Source: CAYVFC01 sp964450715
Lineage (GTDB): Bacteria > Myxococcota_A > Polyangia > Polyangiales > JAFGIB01
DNA: 12,776 nucleotides
Direction of reading: 5' to 3'
Assembly: GCA_964450715.1 (NCBI GenBank)
Contig: CAYVFC010000194.1
Span: 1 to 12,776 of the forward strand
In this document: positions 1-7,355 of the stretch, one piece after another
Layout: the number at the start of each line of letters is the position of its first letter
How positions within the stretch are numbered: position 1 is the stretch's first letter
Made by a program: the position numbers and the translations under genes
The notes under the pieces: generated by a model
What the model saw: only the letters and a program-made list of their open reading frames with translations
Database searches by the model: none
Told to the model about the DNA's origin: nothing

Positions 1-157
1 ACTCCGCCGTGAGCCGCCTCAGTCACGAGTTTCTGCGCTTTTGGCGCAAGAACTCCGCCGTGAGCCGCCTCAGTCACGAGTTTCTGCGCTTTTGGCGCAA
101 GAACTCCGCCGTGAGCCGCCTCAGTCACGAGTTTCTGCGCTTTTGGCGCAAGAACTC
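1..157. repeat. 51-bp tandem repeat, three perfect copies, array cut by window start
   Basis: The copies start at 1, 52 and 103, are identical base for base, and are followed by four bases of a fourth (154-157). Each unit holds an imperfect hairpin; in the last copy the arms are 129-140 and 146-157 around a TTTTG loop, 10 of 12 positions pairing. The unit is 17 codons long, so reading frames stay open through it, and two plus-strand frames do. Neither yields a recognisable protein or has a visible ribosome site. Perfect identity suggests recent expansion. The left end lies outside the window. Bases 158-295 hold no gene I can support. Confidence 0.9.
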
Positions 158-295
158 AAACGCAACGGGCCCCGGGATGGAGTGCGTTGGGCCGCAACTT
201 CGACAAACTCGCTCGTTCTCGGACGTGGCTTCACCGAAGTGCTCGTCGCCTAAAAAGTCGGCGAGAAGATCGGCGAAAAATGTGACTAATGGTGA

Positions 296-359
296 GGCGC
301 AAGGCCCGCCCCTACGGGATCGGTTGCAGTATCCCGGGCGGGCGCAAGGCCCGCCCCTA
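296..359. repeat. GC-rich REP-like repeat, two copies
   Basis: The 19-base sequence GGCGCAAGGCCCGCCCCTA occurs at 296-314 and again at 341-359. The second copy lies in a perfect hairpin: GGGCGGG (336-342), loop CGCAAGG, CCCGCCC (350-356). It is followed by a 10-base palindrome GGTATATACC (363-372). The pair sits 29 bases beyond the stop codon of the large minus-strand lipoprotein gene, a usual place for REP-type intergenic repeats. It could help end or stabilise that transcript, but there is no T-run to make it a standard intrinsic terminator. Confidence 0.7.
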
Positions 360-387
360 AGGGGTATATACCGGGTACGTGCGCTGG

Positions 388-3300
388 CTACTCGATCTCT
401 ACGCGGCAGGTTGGCCCGCAGCCGTCGCCGGGGGAGTTGTTGCCGTCGTCGCACTCCTCCTCGAAGTCGATCTCGCCGTTGCCGCACAGCTCGGACTCGC
501 AGTAGCGGTCGCAACCGTCGCCCGAGTTGGTGTTGCCGTCGTCGCACTGCTCTCCCGGGTCAATGGTGCCGTTGCCGCACTGACCCGATTCGATCATGCA
601 GTTCTCGTCGCAACCGTCGCCCGAGTCCGTATTGCCGTCATCGCACTGCTCGTTGTAGTCGAGCACGCCGTCGCCGCAGACCGTGACCTCCAGCTTGCAG
701 CTGGAGCTGCAGCCGTCGCCCGAGACGTTGTTGCCGTCGTCGCACTGCTCGGCGCCCTCCTGTACCCCGTCGCCGCACACGGTCAACAGCTTGCAGTCGT
801 TGGTGCAGCCGTCCGCCGGGTTGGTGTTGCCGTCGTCGCACTCCTCGGCTCCCTCGGTGATCCCGTCGCCGCAGCGCCGCTCGGTGCAGGGATCGCCGGT
901 GGCGGGCGCGGCGCCGCGGCAGGTGTCGGAGCCCTCCGTCCCGTCGTCGCACTCCTCGGTTCCGCCCACCGCTCCGTCGCCGCAGTAGTTCTGGCAGAGA
1001 CAGATATTGGGCGCGCCCTGGGGCTGGTTGACGCAGAGGATCTGCTCGCTGTCGATGATGGGGCAGCTGCCAAAGTCGTCGCCGTCGCAAACCTCGACCC
1101 CTTCCACCATGTCGTTGCCGCAGATATTCTCCAGGGTGCACAGCGCGCTACAGCCGTCGCCCGGCGTCTTGCCCCCGTCGTCGCACTGCTCGGGCGGCTC
1201 GATGACTCCGTTGCCGCACTCGGCCTCGATCTGGCAGAGATTGTCGCATCCATCGCCCACCGCTAGGTTGCCGTCGTCGCACTGCTCGGCCCCGGCCGGG
1301 TTGTCCAGGTCCAGGTTGCCGTCGCCGCAGATCGGTTCGGTGCAGTTGACGTTGCAGCCGTCGCCTCCCCGGGGCTCGCAGCTCTCGTCCCCGATGCCCA
1401 TGCACACGGCGTAGTCCAGCGTACAGTCGTCGCCGTTCGTGCAATGGCTGCCGTCGTCGCACACCTCGACGCCCTCCACGAATCCGTCGCCGCAGACGCT
1501 CTCCAGGGTGCAGACGGCGCTGCAGCCGTCGCCCGAGAGCGCGTTGCCGTCGTCGCACTCTTCGGGAGAGACGATGTACCCGTCGCCGCAGAAGACGTTC
1601 CAGTAGCAGCTAAGGCTGCAGCGGACGTAGATGTCGTCCTCGGGCTCGGGCGTTCCCATGTCGTCGATCAGCTCGCCCGGCTCGCCGTTATAGAGGATGT
1701 CGTCGGAATCGGCGTCATCGCTGGTGCCGTCGTCGCACTGCTCGTTGTTGTCGATCACCTCGTCGCCGCAGACACAGGCCACCAATACCCGTACGGTAGC
1801 GGTGTCGAAGACGTTGCCGCCCAGGTTGGCCGTATAGGTGAAGGTGTCGATGAAGCCGCAGCTCCCGTCGTCCGGCGCGTCGTAGTCAATGGTGTCGTCG
1901 CCGTCCCAGGTCACCGTGCCCTGCGGGTCGGGCTCGTCGGTGCAGTTGTCCGGATGGTCGGCCTCGTAGGGCTGCTCGACCCCGTCGCCGCACACGCTCA
2001 CGATGCGGATGTTGGGATCGATGCAGGCCGACTCGCTCAGGCTGTCGTTGATCAGCACGGCCAGCGGCACCGGGTTGTCCTCGCTCACCGCGTCCCTATC
2101 GACCCGGTAGCGGTCGTCGCGCGCGTCACCCGGCGCGTGGCAGTAGGGAACGCCGACCGTGTCGATGCCGTCCAGGTTGCAGATGGTGCCCGGCGGGCAG
2201 TCCGCGTCGCTCTGGCAGGCCTTGGCGAAGAGCTGGCAGTCCTCGCTCGGGTTGACCGAGCAGACGATAAAGGCGCCTCCGTCGGGCGCGGTCTCGGCCG
2301 ACTTGGACTCCTGCACGTAGCTCGTGCCCTGGTTGCCGAGCAGGAAGAGCAGCCCCGGCAGACCCGAGCGGCCGTAGAGCGGCGGATCCAGTATCGAGTA
2401 GATGTCGTAGAAGGTGAAATACTCGAAGGAGTCGATGGGCGTGTTAGTCAACGCGTCCTCGCCGGTATACTCCAGCGCTCCTTCGTAACGGTTGAATATA
2501 CCGATCATGTCCTCGCCCGGCACGGTGAAGATACCGGACAGCGGGTCCACCGAGGGTGCCGCCCAGCCGCGACCGGCGTCCGGGGTAGCGGCAAAAGACG
2601 TGCAGTTGTTGCCCGGGTCCATGCCGTTGGTCGCGCAGTCGGGCCAGATGGGATTCAGCTCGCCATCGCGCCGGCGCGGGTAGACCAGCACCAGGCCACC
2701 GGCGTCGTCGTCGGCGATGTACAGGTCGCCGTCCTCGCCTACCGTGAGCTCACCGGGCGTGACCGGATCGGCGAGAACCACCTGGTAGTCGACGATGTCG
2801 AAGCCGATCGGAAGGTTATTGGGATCGATGTCCCTGGGTAGCTCGGTGAGTGTGACCGTGCCGCCCAGCTGGTTGAGGAAGAGGAAGTGACCGGTGACCG
2901 GATCAAAGGCCGACCCGGTGATGCCGCCCAGGTTATCGGTGGGCAGCCGCTCCGGACGCAAGGGCTCCGGGTAACAGAGATCCTCGGTGGTGGCGTCCGC
3001 GCAGTCGATGGGCAGCTCCTCGGTAGTGACCCCGTCGGGATAGTAGACGGTACCGTTGCTTCCGGCCGAAGTGTCGCCCTGGTTGATCACGGTGCCGTCC
3101 AGGCACAGCTCGATGCTGATCTGCGAGCTCGACGACTTGTGACCGGCAAAGGAGCGGCGGTCCGGGTTGTAGTTGAGCGCGGCCGGGTCCACGTTGGCCA
3201 CGGTAAACCTGCGGATGGAGACGAACTCGATGATGGGACGGCAAGAGCTCGGCTCGCCGCTACAGCGATAAAAGTTCTCCACCGTGCAGTCGGCCGCGCA

Positions 3301-5859
3301 ACCGTCTCCGTCGGCCGTCCCGCAGCTGCCCCCGCCCGCCACGCAGGCCGTGTCGTCGGTCGTGCAGTCCTCGCCGTCGTCCGTGCCCCCGTCGCACTGG
3401 CTGCCGTCGTCGCAGGCTTCCAGCCCCTGCACCAGGCCATCCCCGCAAATCGTAGGCTCGCAGGGCTCGCCGTCGACCGGGCAATGGTAGCCCGGCTCCA
3501 GCAGGCAGTCGTCGCTGCAGCCGTCGCCGGCCAGCGGGCCGCAGCTGCCGCCCCCGGCCACGCAGGCCGTGTCGTCGGTCGTGCAGTCCTCGCCGTCGTC
3601 CGAGCCGCCGTCGCACTGGCTGCCGTCGTCGCACTGCTCGGCCCCCTCGGCCACGCCGTCGCCGCACTCGGCCGGCTCGCAGGGCAGGCCCGGCGCCGGG
3701 CACTTGTAGCCCATCTCCAGCGTGCAGTCGTCACTGCAGCCGTCACCGGCCTGCGGGACGCAAGCGTCTGCTCCCAGCTCGCAACTCGCCGGGTCGGCCG
3801 TGCAATCGGAACCGGCGTCCGAGCCGCCGCCGCACTGGCTGCCGTCGTCGCACTGTTCCTCGCCTTCCAGGATGCCGTCACCGCACTCGGTTCGACGACA
3901 CCCCAGGGCGCCCTCGCAGCTAAAGCCCTTTTCCACGTCGCAGACAAAGCTGCAGCCGTCGCCCGACTGCAGGTTGCCGTCGTCGCACTCCTCGTCCCCG
4001 GCCACGAACCCGTCGCCGCAGGCAGCGGCCACGCATTCGTCGCCGCTGCAGTCGAAGCCCAGCTCCACCTGGCAGGTGGAGTCGCAGCCGTCGTCGTTGG
4101 CGTTGTTGCCGTCGTCGCACGACTCAAAGGCGTCGATCACGCCGTCGCCGCAAAGCTCGCAGGGCTGGCCAGCCATGGGACAGGACCAGGGCTCAACGAT
4201 CCGGCACAGATCGTTACAGCCTTCCGTGGCATTGGCCGGCGCATCGATATGCCCCTCATCGCACTCCTCGCCGACCTCCACCAATCCGTTGCCGCACAGC
4301 GCGCAGGCAAAGCCCGGGAAGTAGCAATTGTAATTCTCCTCCACCGTACGGCAATCGGCGGCGCAACCGTCGCCGCCTTCGGTGTCGCCGTCGTCGCAGG
4401 CCTCGTTCGTCTCCACCACGCCGTTACCGCACAGCTCGCAGGGCAAGCCCGGCTCGGGGCACACCCACGCGCCCGCCTCGATCAGGCACATCCGGCTGCA
4501 GCCGTCGCCGGCCAGCGTGGAGCAGGTCCCGCCGCCCGCCAGACAGGCCGTGTCATCGGTGGTGCAGTCAGCGCCGTCATCCGTACCCCCGTCGCACTGG
4601 CTGCCGTCGTCACACTCCTCCAGCTCGGCGTCGAGCACCCCGTCGCCGCACCTGGCGCAGGCGCCCCCGCCCGCGGGGCAGATGTAGTGCTGCTCGATGA
4701 CCGTGCAGTCGGCCGAGCAGCCGTCGCCGCTCACCGGCAGGTCGCTCACCGCGTCCACGCCGTCGTCGCAGGCCTCGATGGGCTGCACGATGCCGTCGCC
4801 GCACAGCCCGCAGCCCAGGCCGGGCACCGGACAGAGCCAGACCAGCGATCCGCCGTCCTCGATCTCGCAGCTCGAGTTGCAGCCGTCGTCATCCTCCTGG
4901 TTGCCGTCGTCGCACTGCTCCGGATCCGCGAAGTCGTCGTCCCGGTAGGCCGTGAACTCGATGTAGCCGTTTCCGCAGACCGAGCAGAGCACCCCGGGTA
5001 TCAGGCAGACGGCTCCCGCCTCGATCTCGCAAAGGGCGCTACAGCCGTCGCCGCTCTGGAAATTGCCGTCGTCGCACTGCTCGGTGGCGTCCTGCAGCGT
5101 TCCGTCCCCGCAGAGCGTGCACGCCCCGCCCCCGGCCGGGCACTTCCAGCCCGGCTCGATGGCCCGGCAGTTGAACACGCAGCCGTCGCCGGAATCGGTA
5201 TTGCCGTCGTCGCAGGCCTCGTCACCGTCCACGCTGCCGTCGCCACACTGCACGCAGGGCTCGCCCGCTACCGGGCAGGAGAAGCCGGGCTGCACGCTGC
5301 GGCAGTCATCGGCGCAGCCCACGCCGTCCTGGGAATCGCCCTCGTCGCACTTCTCGTTGGCCTCGACGATACCGTTGCCGCACAGCTCGCAGGGCTGGCC
5401 GGCCACCGGGCAGACCCAGCCGCCGTCCTCGATAAAGCAGGCGTCGTCGCAGCCGTCGCCGTTGTCCCGATTCCTGTCGTCGCACTGCTCGGTGCTCTCC
5501 ACCACGCCGTTACCGCACTGCTCGCAATCCGCGCCCACCACCGGGCAGCGGTAACCTTCCTCGACCCTGCATTCGCTGCTACAGCCGTCGCTGTCCTGGT
5601 CGTTGCCATCGTCGCAGAGCTCACCATAGTCCAGGTGCCCGTCGCCGCAGCGCGCCAGCCCGGTCCAGCCTCCGTCGGAGCCGGCGTCTTCCGCGCCGGC
5701 GTCGACCGCGGCGTCTGGCTCACCGTCGCCTCCGCCGCCTCCATCGCCGACCAGGGCGTCGGCCCCGGCGTCCGCTTCGGCAGAGACCTCGTCATCTCCG
5801 CTACACGCCCCCGACAGGATCAGTATTCCCAGTGCAAAGGAGATCAGATACCCGCGCAT
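388..5859 (-). CDS. Giant cysteine-rich repeat lipoprotein (DUF4215 / Myxococcus Cys-rich repeats)
   Basis: Predicted surface lipoprotein of 1823 residues; molecular role unknown. Residues 1-19 form a lipoprotein signal with lipobox LSGAC (Cys19), followed by an Asp/Ala/Gly-rich linker to about residue 70. Then come 15 repeats of the form CGDG-x(n)-E-x-CDDGN…GDGC…C (71 to ~875), most ending in a CPxxGxxC tail. A non-repeat centre follows (~876-1363): a propeller-like stretch, a CxSDADCPPGTxC motif near 1213, and a cadherin/bacterial Ig-like domain (~1251-1362; SEDNPVPLAVLIND start, FTYTANLGG near its end). Twelve shorter repeats without the tail fill 1364-1823. Units 8, 13, 14 and 15 carry an extra SQC-GG…C insert. 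The repeat matches TIGR02232/DUF4215, typical of Myxococcota. The start at 5859 is chosen because it gives the signal peptide and has AAAGGTGA five bases upstream; the frame stays open to 6081 without such support. No MYXO-CTERM tail is present. Confidence 0.93.
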   Translation of the reverse strand: MRGYLISFALGILILSGACSGDDEVSAEADAGADALVGDGGGGGDGEPDAAVDAGAEDAGSDGGWTGLARCGDGHLDYGELCDDGNDQDSDGCSSECRVEEGYRCPVVGADCEQCGNGVVESTEQCDDRNRDNGDGCDDACFIEDGGWVCPVAGQPCELCGNGIVEANEKCDEGDSQDGVGCADDCRSVQPGFSCPVAGEPCVQCGDGSVDGDEACDDGNTDSGDGCVFNCRAIEPGWKCPAGGGACTLCGDGTLQDATEQCDDGNFQSGDGCSALCEIEAGAVCLIPGVLCSVCGNGYIEFTAYRDDDFADPEQCDDGNQEDDDGCNSSCEIEDGGSLVWLCPVPGLGCGLCGDGIVQPIEACDDGVDAVSDLPVSGDGCSADCTVIEQHYICPAGGGACARCGDGVLDAELEECDDGSQCDGGTDDGADCTTDDTACLAGGGTCSTLAGDGCSRMCLIEAGAWVCPEPGLPCELCGNGVVETNEACDDGDTEGGDGCAADCRTVEENYNCYFPGFACALCGNGLVEVGEECDEGHIDAPANATEGCNDLCRIVEPWSCPMAGQPCELCGDGVIDAFESCDDGNNANDDGCDSTCQVELGFDCSGDECVAAACGDGFVAGDEECDDGNLQSGDGCSFVCDVEKGFSCEGALGCRRTECGDGILEGEEQCDDGSQCGGGSDAGSDCTADPASCELGADACVPQAGDGCSDDCTLEMGYKCPAPGLPCEPAECGDGVAEGAEQCDDGSQCDGGSDDGEDCTTDDTACVAGGGSCGPLAGDGCSDDCLLEPGYHCPVDGEPCEPTICGDGLVQGLEACDDGSQCDGGTDDGEDCTTDDTACVAGGGSCGTADGDGCAADCTVENFYRCSGEPSSCRPIIEFVSIRRFTVANVDPAALNYNPDRRSFAGHKSSSSQISIELCLDGTVINQGDTSAGSNGTVYYPDGVTTEELPIDCADATTEDLCYPEPLRPERLPTDNLGGITGSAFDPVTGHFLFLNQLGGTVTLTELPRDIDPNNLPIGFDIVDYQVVLADPVTPGELTVGEDGDLYIADDDAGGLVLVYPRRRDGELNPIWPDCATNGMDPGNNCTSFAATPDAGRGWAAPSVDPLSGIFTVPGEDMIGIFNRYEGALEYTGEDALTNTPIDSFEYFTFYDIYSILDPPLYGRSGLPGLLFLLGNQGTSYVQESKSAETAPDGGAFIVCSVNPSEDCQLFAKACQSDADCPPGTICNLDGIDTVGVPYCHAPGDARDDRYRVDRDAVSEDNPVPLAVLINDSLSESACIDPNIRIVSVCGDGVEQPYEADHPDNCTDEPDPQGTVTWDGDDTIDYDAPDDGSCGFIDTFTYTANLGGNVFDTATVRVLVACVCGDEVIDNNEQCDDGTSDDADSDDILYNGEPGELIDDMGTPEPEDDIYVRCSLSCYWNVFCGDGYIVSPEECDDGNALSGDGCSAVCTLESVCGDGFVEGVEVCDDGSHCTNGDDCTLDYAVCMGIGDESCEPRGGDGCNVNCTEPICGDGNLDLDNPAGAEQCDDGNLAVGDGCDNLCQIEAECGNGVIEPPEQCDDGGKTPGDGCSALCTLENICGNDMVEGVEVCDGDDFGSCPIIDSEQILCVNQPQGAPNICLCQNYCGDGAVGGTEECDDGTEGSDTCRGAAPATGDPCTERRCGDGITEGAEECDDGNTNPADGCTNDCKLLTVCGDGVQEGAEQCDDGNNVSGDGCSSSCKLEVTVCGDGVLDYNEQCDDGNTDSGDGCDENCMIESGQCGNGTIDPGEQCDDGNTNSGDGCDRYCESELCGNGEIDFEEECDDGNNSPGDGCGPTCRVEIE

Positions 5860-5864
5860 TTCGT

Positions 5865-5872
5865 TCACCTTT
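5865..5872 (-). promoter_or_regulatory. Ribosome binding site fixing the start of the giant lipoprotein
   Basis: Minus-strand AAAGGTGA ends five bases before the ATG at 5859. It contains GGTGA, complementary to the 16S rRNA 3' end, and supports this start over the longer open frame that reaches 6081. Confidence 0.75.
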
Positions 5873-5922
5873 CTCTTCCGCTCGATTCGTGGAGGAACCG
5901 TATGTTTATTAAAGAACCGCAA

Positions 5923-5993
5923 AAAGAAATTTAAAGACGGCCACGGAGAAGCCGCGCCCCTTCTCCGTGGACCGGTAAAGCTTTCCGTGGCCG
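5923..5993 (-). terminator. Competing hairpins with T-rich tail in the giant lipoprotein leader
   Basis: On the minus strand a perfect 11-bp stem (arms 5960-5970 and 5941-5951, 8-base loop) is followed within five bases by TTTAAATTTCTTTTT, resembling a Rho-independent terminator reading toward the lipoprotein gene. A second arm farther upstream (5984-5993) can instead pair 10 bp with 5938-5947, which overlaps the terminator arm, so the two hairpins exclude each other. No minus-strand gene is visible just upstream that needs terminating. The structure could be an attenuator in the leader, or the end of a transcript from a gene lost to the repeats and mobile elements beyond. The stem is certain; the function is inferred. 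Confidence 0.5.
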
Positions 5994-6193
5994 CTATAGT
6001 AATAATAGAGCGACTACGTAGGCGAGCGGTTGAAAAAACCAACCCAAACCTGAGATTTTTCGCTGAGAATATTTCGTACAAACAGCAAGGTGATAATTTG
6101 TATTACCTTGACGCACATTACTTACACGGTATTGCATCGCCCTACAGCCATCCACACGGTGGCGGCAATTCGCTGCAGCCGGGTGGTGCGAAC
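5994..6193. other. AT-richer intergenic stretch with a hairpin
   Basis: No coding region is supported here. It is clearly less GC-rich than its surroundings. CAAGGTGATA (6086-6095) and TATTACCTTG (6101-6110) form a 10-bp stem with one G-T pair and an ATTTG loop; with no T-run beside it, an operator or recombination remnant is as likely as a terminator. The promoter of the giant lipoprotein probably lies in this stretch or just downstream, but I cannot place -35 and -10 boxes with confidence. Confidence 0.4.
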
Positions 6194-6504
6194 CATGGCG
6201 CGATGCCGCGACGCGTGATGCGATGCCGCGACGCATGGCGCGATGCCGCGACGCGTGGCGCGATGCCGCGACGCGTGGCGCGATGCCGCGACGCATGGCG
6301 CGATGCCGCNNNNNNNNNNNNNNNNNNNNNNNNNNNNNNNNNNNNNNNNNNNNNNNNNNNNNNNNNNNNNNNNNNNNNNNNNNNNNNNNNNNNNNNNNNN
6401 NNNNNNNNNGACGCGTGATGCGATGCCGCGACGCGTGGCGCGATGCCGCGACGCGTGATGCGATGCCGCGACGCGTGGCGCGATGCCGCGACGCGTGATG
6501 CGAT
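6194..6504. repeat. 20-bp tandem repeat (minisatellite) containing an assembly gap
   Basis: The unit GACGCGTGGCGCGATGCCGC repeats without spacers: a partial unit (6194-6209) and five full units (6210-6309) before the gap, then four full units (6410-6489) and a partial one (6490-6504) after it. Units differ only at position 6 (G or A) and positions 9-10 (AT or GC), giving three types. The order is partial-C, A, C, B, B, C, gap, then A, B, A, B, partial-A (A = gcgtgAT, B = gcgtgGC, C = gcatgGC). A and B units contain ACGCGT. Since 20 is not a multiple of three, open frames running through it are artefacts of composition. The true copy number is unknown. Confidence 0.95.
6310..6409. other. Assembly gap of 100 Ns
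   Basis: Exactly 100 unknown bases, the conventional length for a scaffold gap of unknown size. Both edges are in the 20-bp repeat, so the assembler probably failed on the array. Sequence other than repeat could also be hidden here. Confidence 0.97.
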
Positions 6505-6579
6505 CGGGATAGGGGCCTCAGGATTTTCCCCGAGGACCCCTCCCACACCACCCGGCATGCGGGTCCGCACCGGGCGGTT
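6503..6579 (-). ncRNA. Group II intron 3' end: domains V and VI
   Basis: Domain V (6547-6578): a 9-bp lower stem starting ACCGCCCGG with one G-U pair, a TGCG/CGCA upper stem with GACC loop, and the typical two-base bulge (TG) on the 3' side; a CGC candidate for the catalytic triad lies in the lower stem. Domain VI (6506-6544): GGGA/TCCC and GGGG/CCCC stems flanking an unpaired TA whose A (minus-strand base at 6510) lies eight positions from the 3' end, as expected for the branch-point adenosine, then a CCTC/GAGG stem and GAAAAT loop. The minus strand ends CCCGAT at 6503. These are standard group II landmarks and look intact. Confidence 0.85.
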
Positions 6580-6647
6580 CCAAAGGTTGAGGTGACGCGG
6601 CGAGCCGGGGGAGACCCAGCCCGTCGAAGAATGAGTTCGGAAGCGCG

Positions 6648-6965
6648 ATGAGACGCACATCACCAACTGCACTGGGTACCAGGCGGCCTTTGGGATGGGC
6701 GAGGATCACACATCCTTTTCACCCCCAGCGAGGCGAGCGTTTTGCGATTCTGAAAACCCGGCGGGTCTCGGGCGTAGATACGCTGATCTTGCTGAGCGAG
6801 GGCCGAGGACCGAATAGCGTTCCGCGCGAGTGGACCGATCAGGCCGATTCGTCACCGTACGCCGGTCTTTCGGTAAGCGAGCCGGTTCTTGATTTTCGCC
6901 GCCTGCTGGAACTTGCGGAGCTGCTGGACGCCCTGAGGGCCAGGTACCAGGAGCTTGACAAGTGA
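6648..6965 (+). CDS. DUF5372-like small protein of a recombinase cassette
   Basis: Predicted protein of 105 residues, function unknown. Its core, HPFHPQRGERF near residues 22-32, a Trp-Thr (EWTDQADSS) near 61-69 and a C-terminal Leu-rich helix (FRRLLELAELLDALRARY), matches DUF5372, small proteins often found upstream of recombinases in mobile elements. The family usually begins close to the THPFHP motif, so the ATG at 6648 may be upstream of the true start; a TTG near 6690 is an alternative, and neither has a strong ribosome site. It is first in the cassette, with 30 bases to the next start. The family assignment is from memory of the motif. Confidence 0.7.
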   Translation: MRRTSPTALGTRRPLGWARITHPFHPQRGERFAILKTRRVSGVDTLILLSEGRGPNSVPREWTDQADSSPYAGLSVSEPVLDFRRLLELAELLDALRARYQELDK

Positions 6966-6984
6966 GTACGGCAGGGGCAATATC

Positions 6985-7007
6985 GGACCAGTTATATGAC
7001 TGGTCCG
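6985..7007 (+). promoter_or_regulatory. Hairpin enclosing a start codon
   Basis: CGGACCAG (6984-6991) and CTGGTCCG (7000-7007) form a perfect 8-bp inverted repeat. The loop TTATATGA contains the ATG at 6996, the first start of the DUF6788-like gene. The hairpin could limit initiation there, or the true start may be the next ATG (7014). Neither start has a clear Shine-Dalgarno sequence. Confidence 0.45.
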
Positions 7008-7349
7008 TCAGATATGAAGACATTGTCGTCTGCGGCCCTACGCAGGCGTCGCGCTGTTTTACTGAAAAAGCTGCCGCCGCTGAAGGCGATCCTACGTGGC
7101 TCCGTGATCGAGCAGTACAAGCGATGTGGGAAGCCGGGTTGCCGATGCGCGGATGGTCCAGGACACGGTCCCAAGCAGTACCTGTCCGTGAGTCAGCCGG
7201 GAGCGCGGCCTGTGATGCAGTATGTACCCGCCGAATACCAGGAACAGGTGCGGTATTTTCTGGAGAATCACCGACGTGCTCGGTCGCTGCTCGAGGAAGT
7301 CTGCGAGATCAACCTGGAGCTGCTGCATCGCAGAGACAAGCTGGAGTAA
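6996..7349 (+). CDS. DUF6788-like small protein of a recombinase cassette
   Basis: Predicted protein of 117 residues (111 if it starts at 7014). A basic N-terminus leads to the core GSVIEQYKRCGKPGCRC, followed by GPGHGPKQYLSVS and a helical C-terminus (VRYFLENHRRARSLLEEV…LELLHRR). The CxxxxCxC cluster could bind zinc. This resembles DUF6788, a small protein family of unknown function found beside recombinases and transposases in mobile elements; a DNA-binding accessory role is possible but inferred. It lies between the DUF5372-like gene and the recombinase on the same strand, fitting one transcript. The gene looks complete, unlike the recombinase it accompanies. Confidence 0.75.
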   Translation: MTGPSDMKTLSSAALRRRRAVLLKKLPPLKAILRGSVIEQYKRCGKPGCRCADGPGHGPKQYLSVSQPGARPVMQYVPAEYQEQVRYFLENHRRARSLLEEVCEINLELLHRRDKLE

Positions 7350-7355
7350 ACGACT

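Noticed and set aside
9..686. Plus-strand frame with three 17-residue repeats
   Set aside because: It runs on antisense to the lipoprotein C-terminus, with no ribosome site or family; it might be a real gene fragment only in its first part, which cannot be judged here.
379..2841. Long plus-strand open frames (379-1266 and 1444-2841)
   Set aside because: Same reason: low-complexity mirrors of the GC-rich repeat gene.
2887..5934. A 1015-residue open frame on the plus strand
   Set aside because: It is antisense to the cysteine-rich repeats; its Ala/Val-rich repeats are the complement of CGDG/CDDG codons, and it has no ribosome site or domain.
5860..6081. Upstream extension of the giant lipoprotein to 6081
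   Set aside because: It would bury the lipoprotein signal and read through the hairpin leader, while 5859 has a good ribosome site.
6194..6504. CRISPR array
   Set aside because: The 20-bp units are contiguous with no spacers, and no cas genes are present.
6142..6672. Arg/Ala-rich open frames across the 20-bp array and gap
   Set aside because: They arise from translating the tandem repeat and Ns; no frame is maintained by the 20-base unit.
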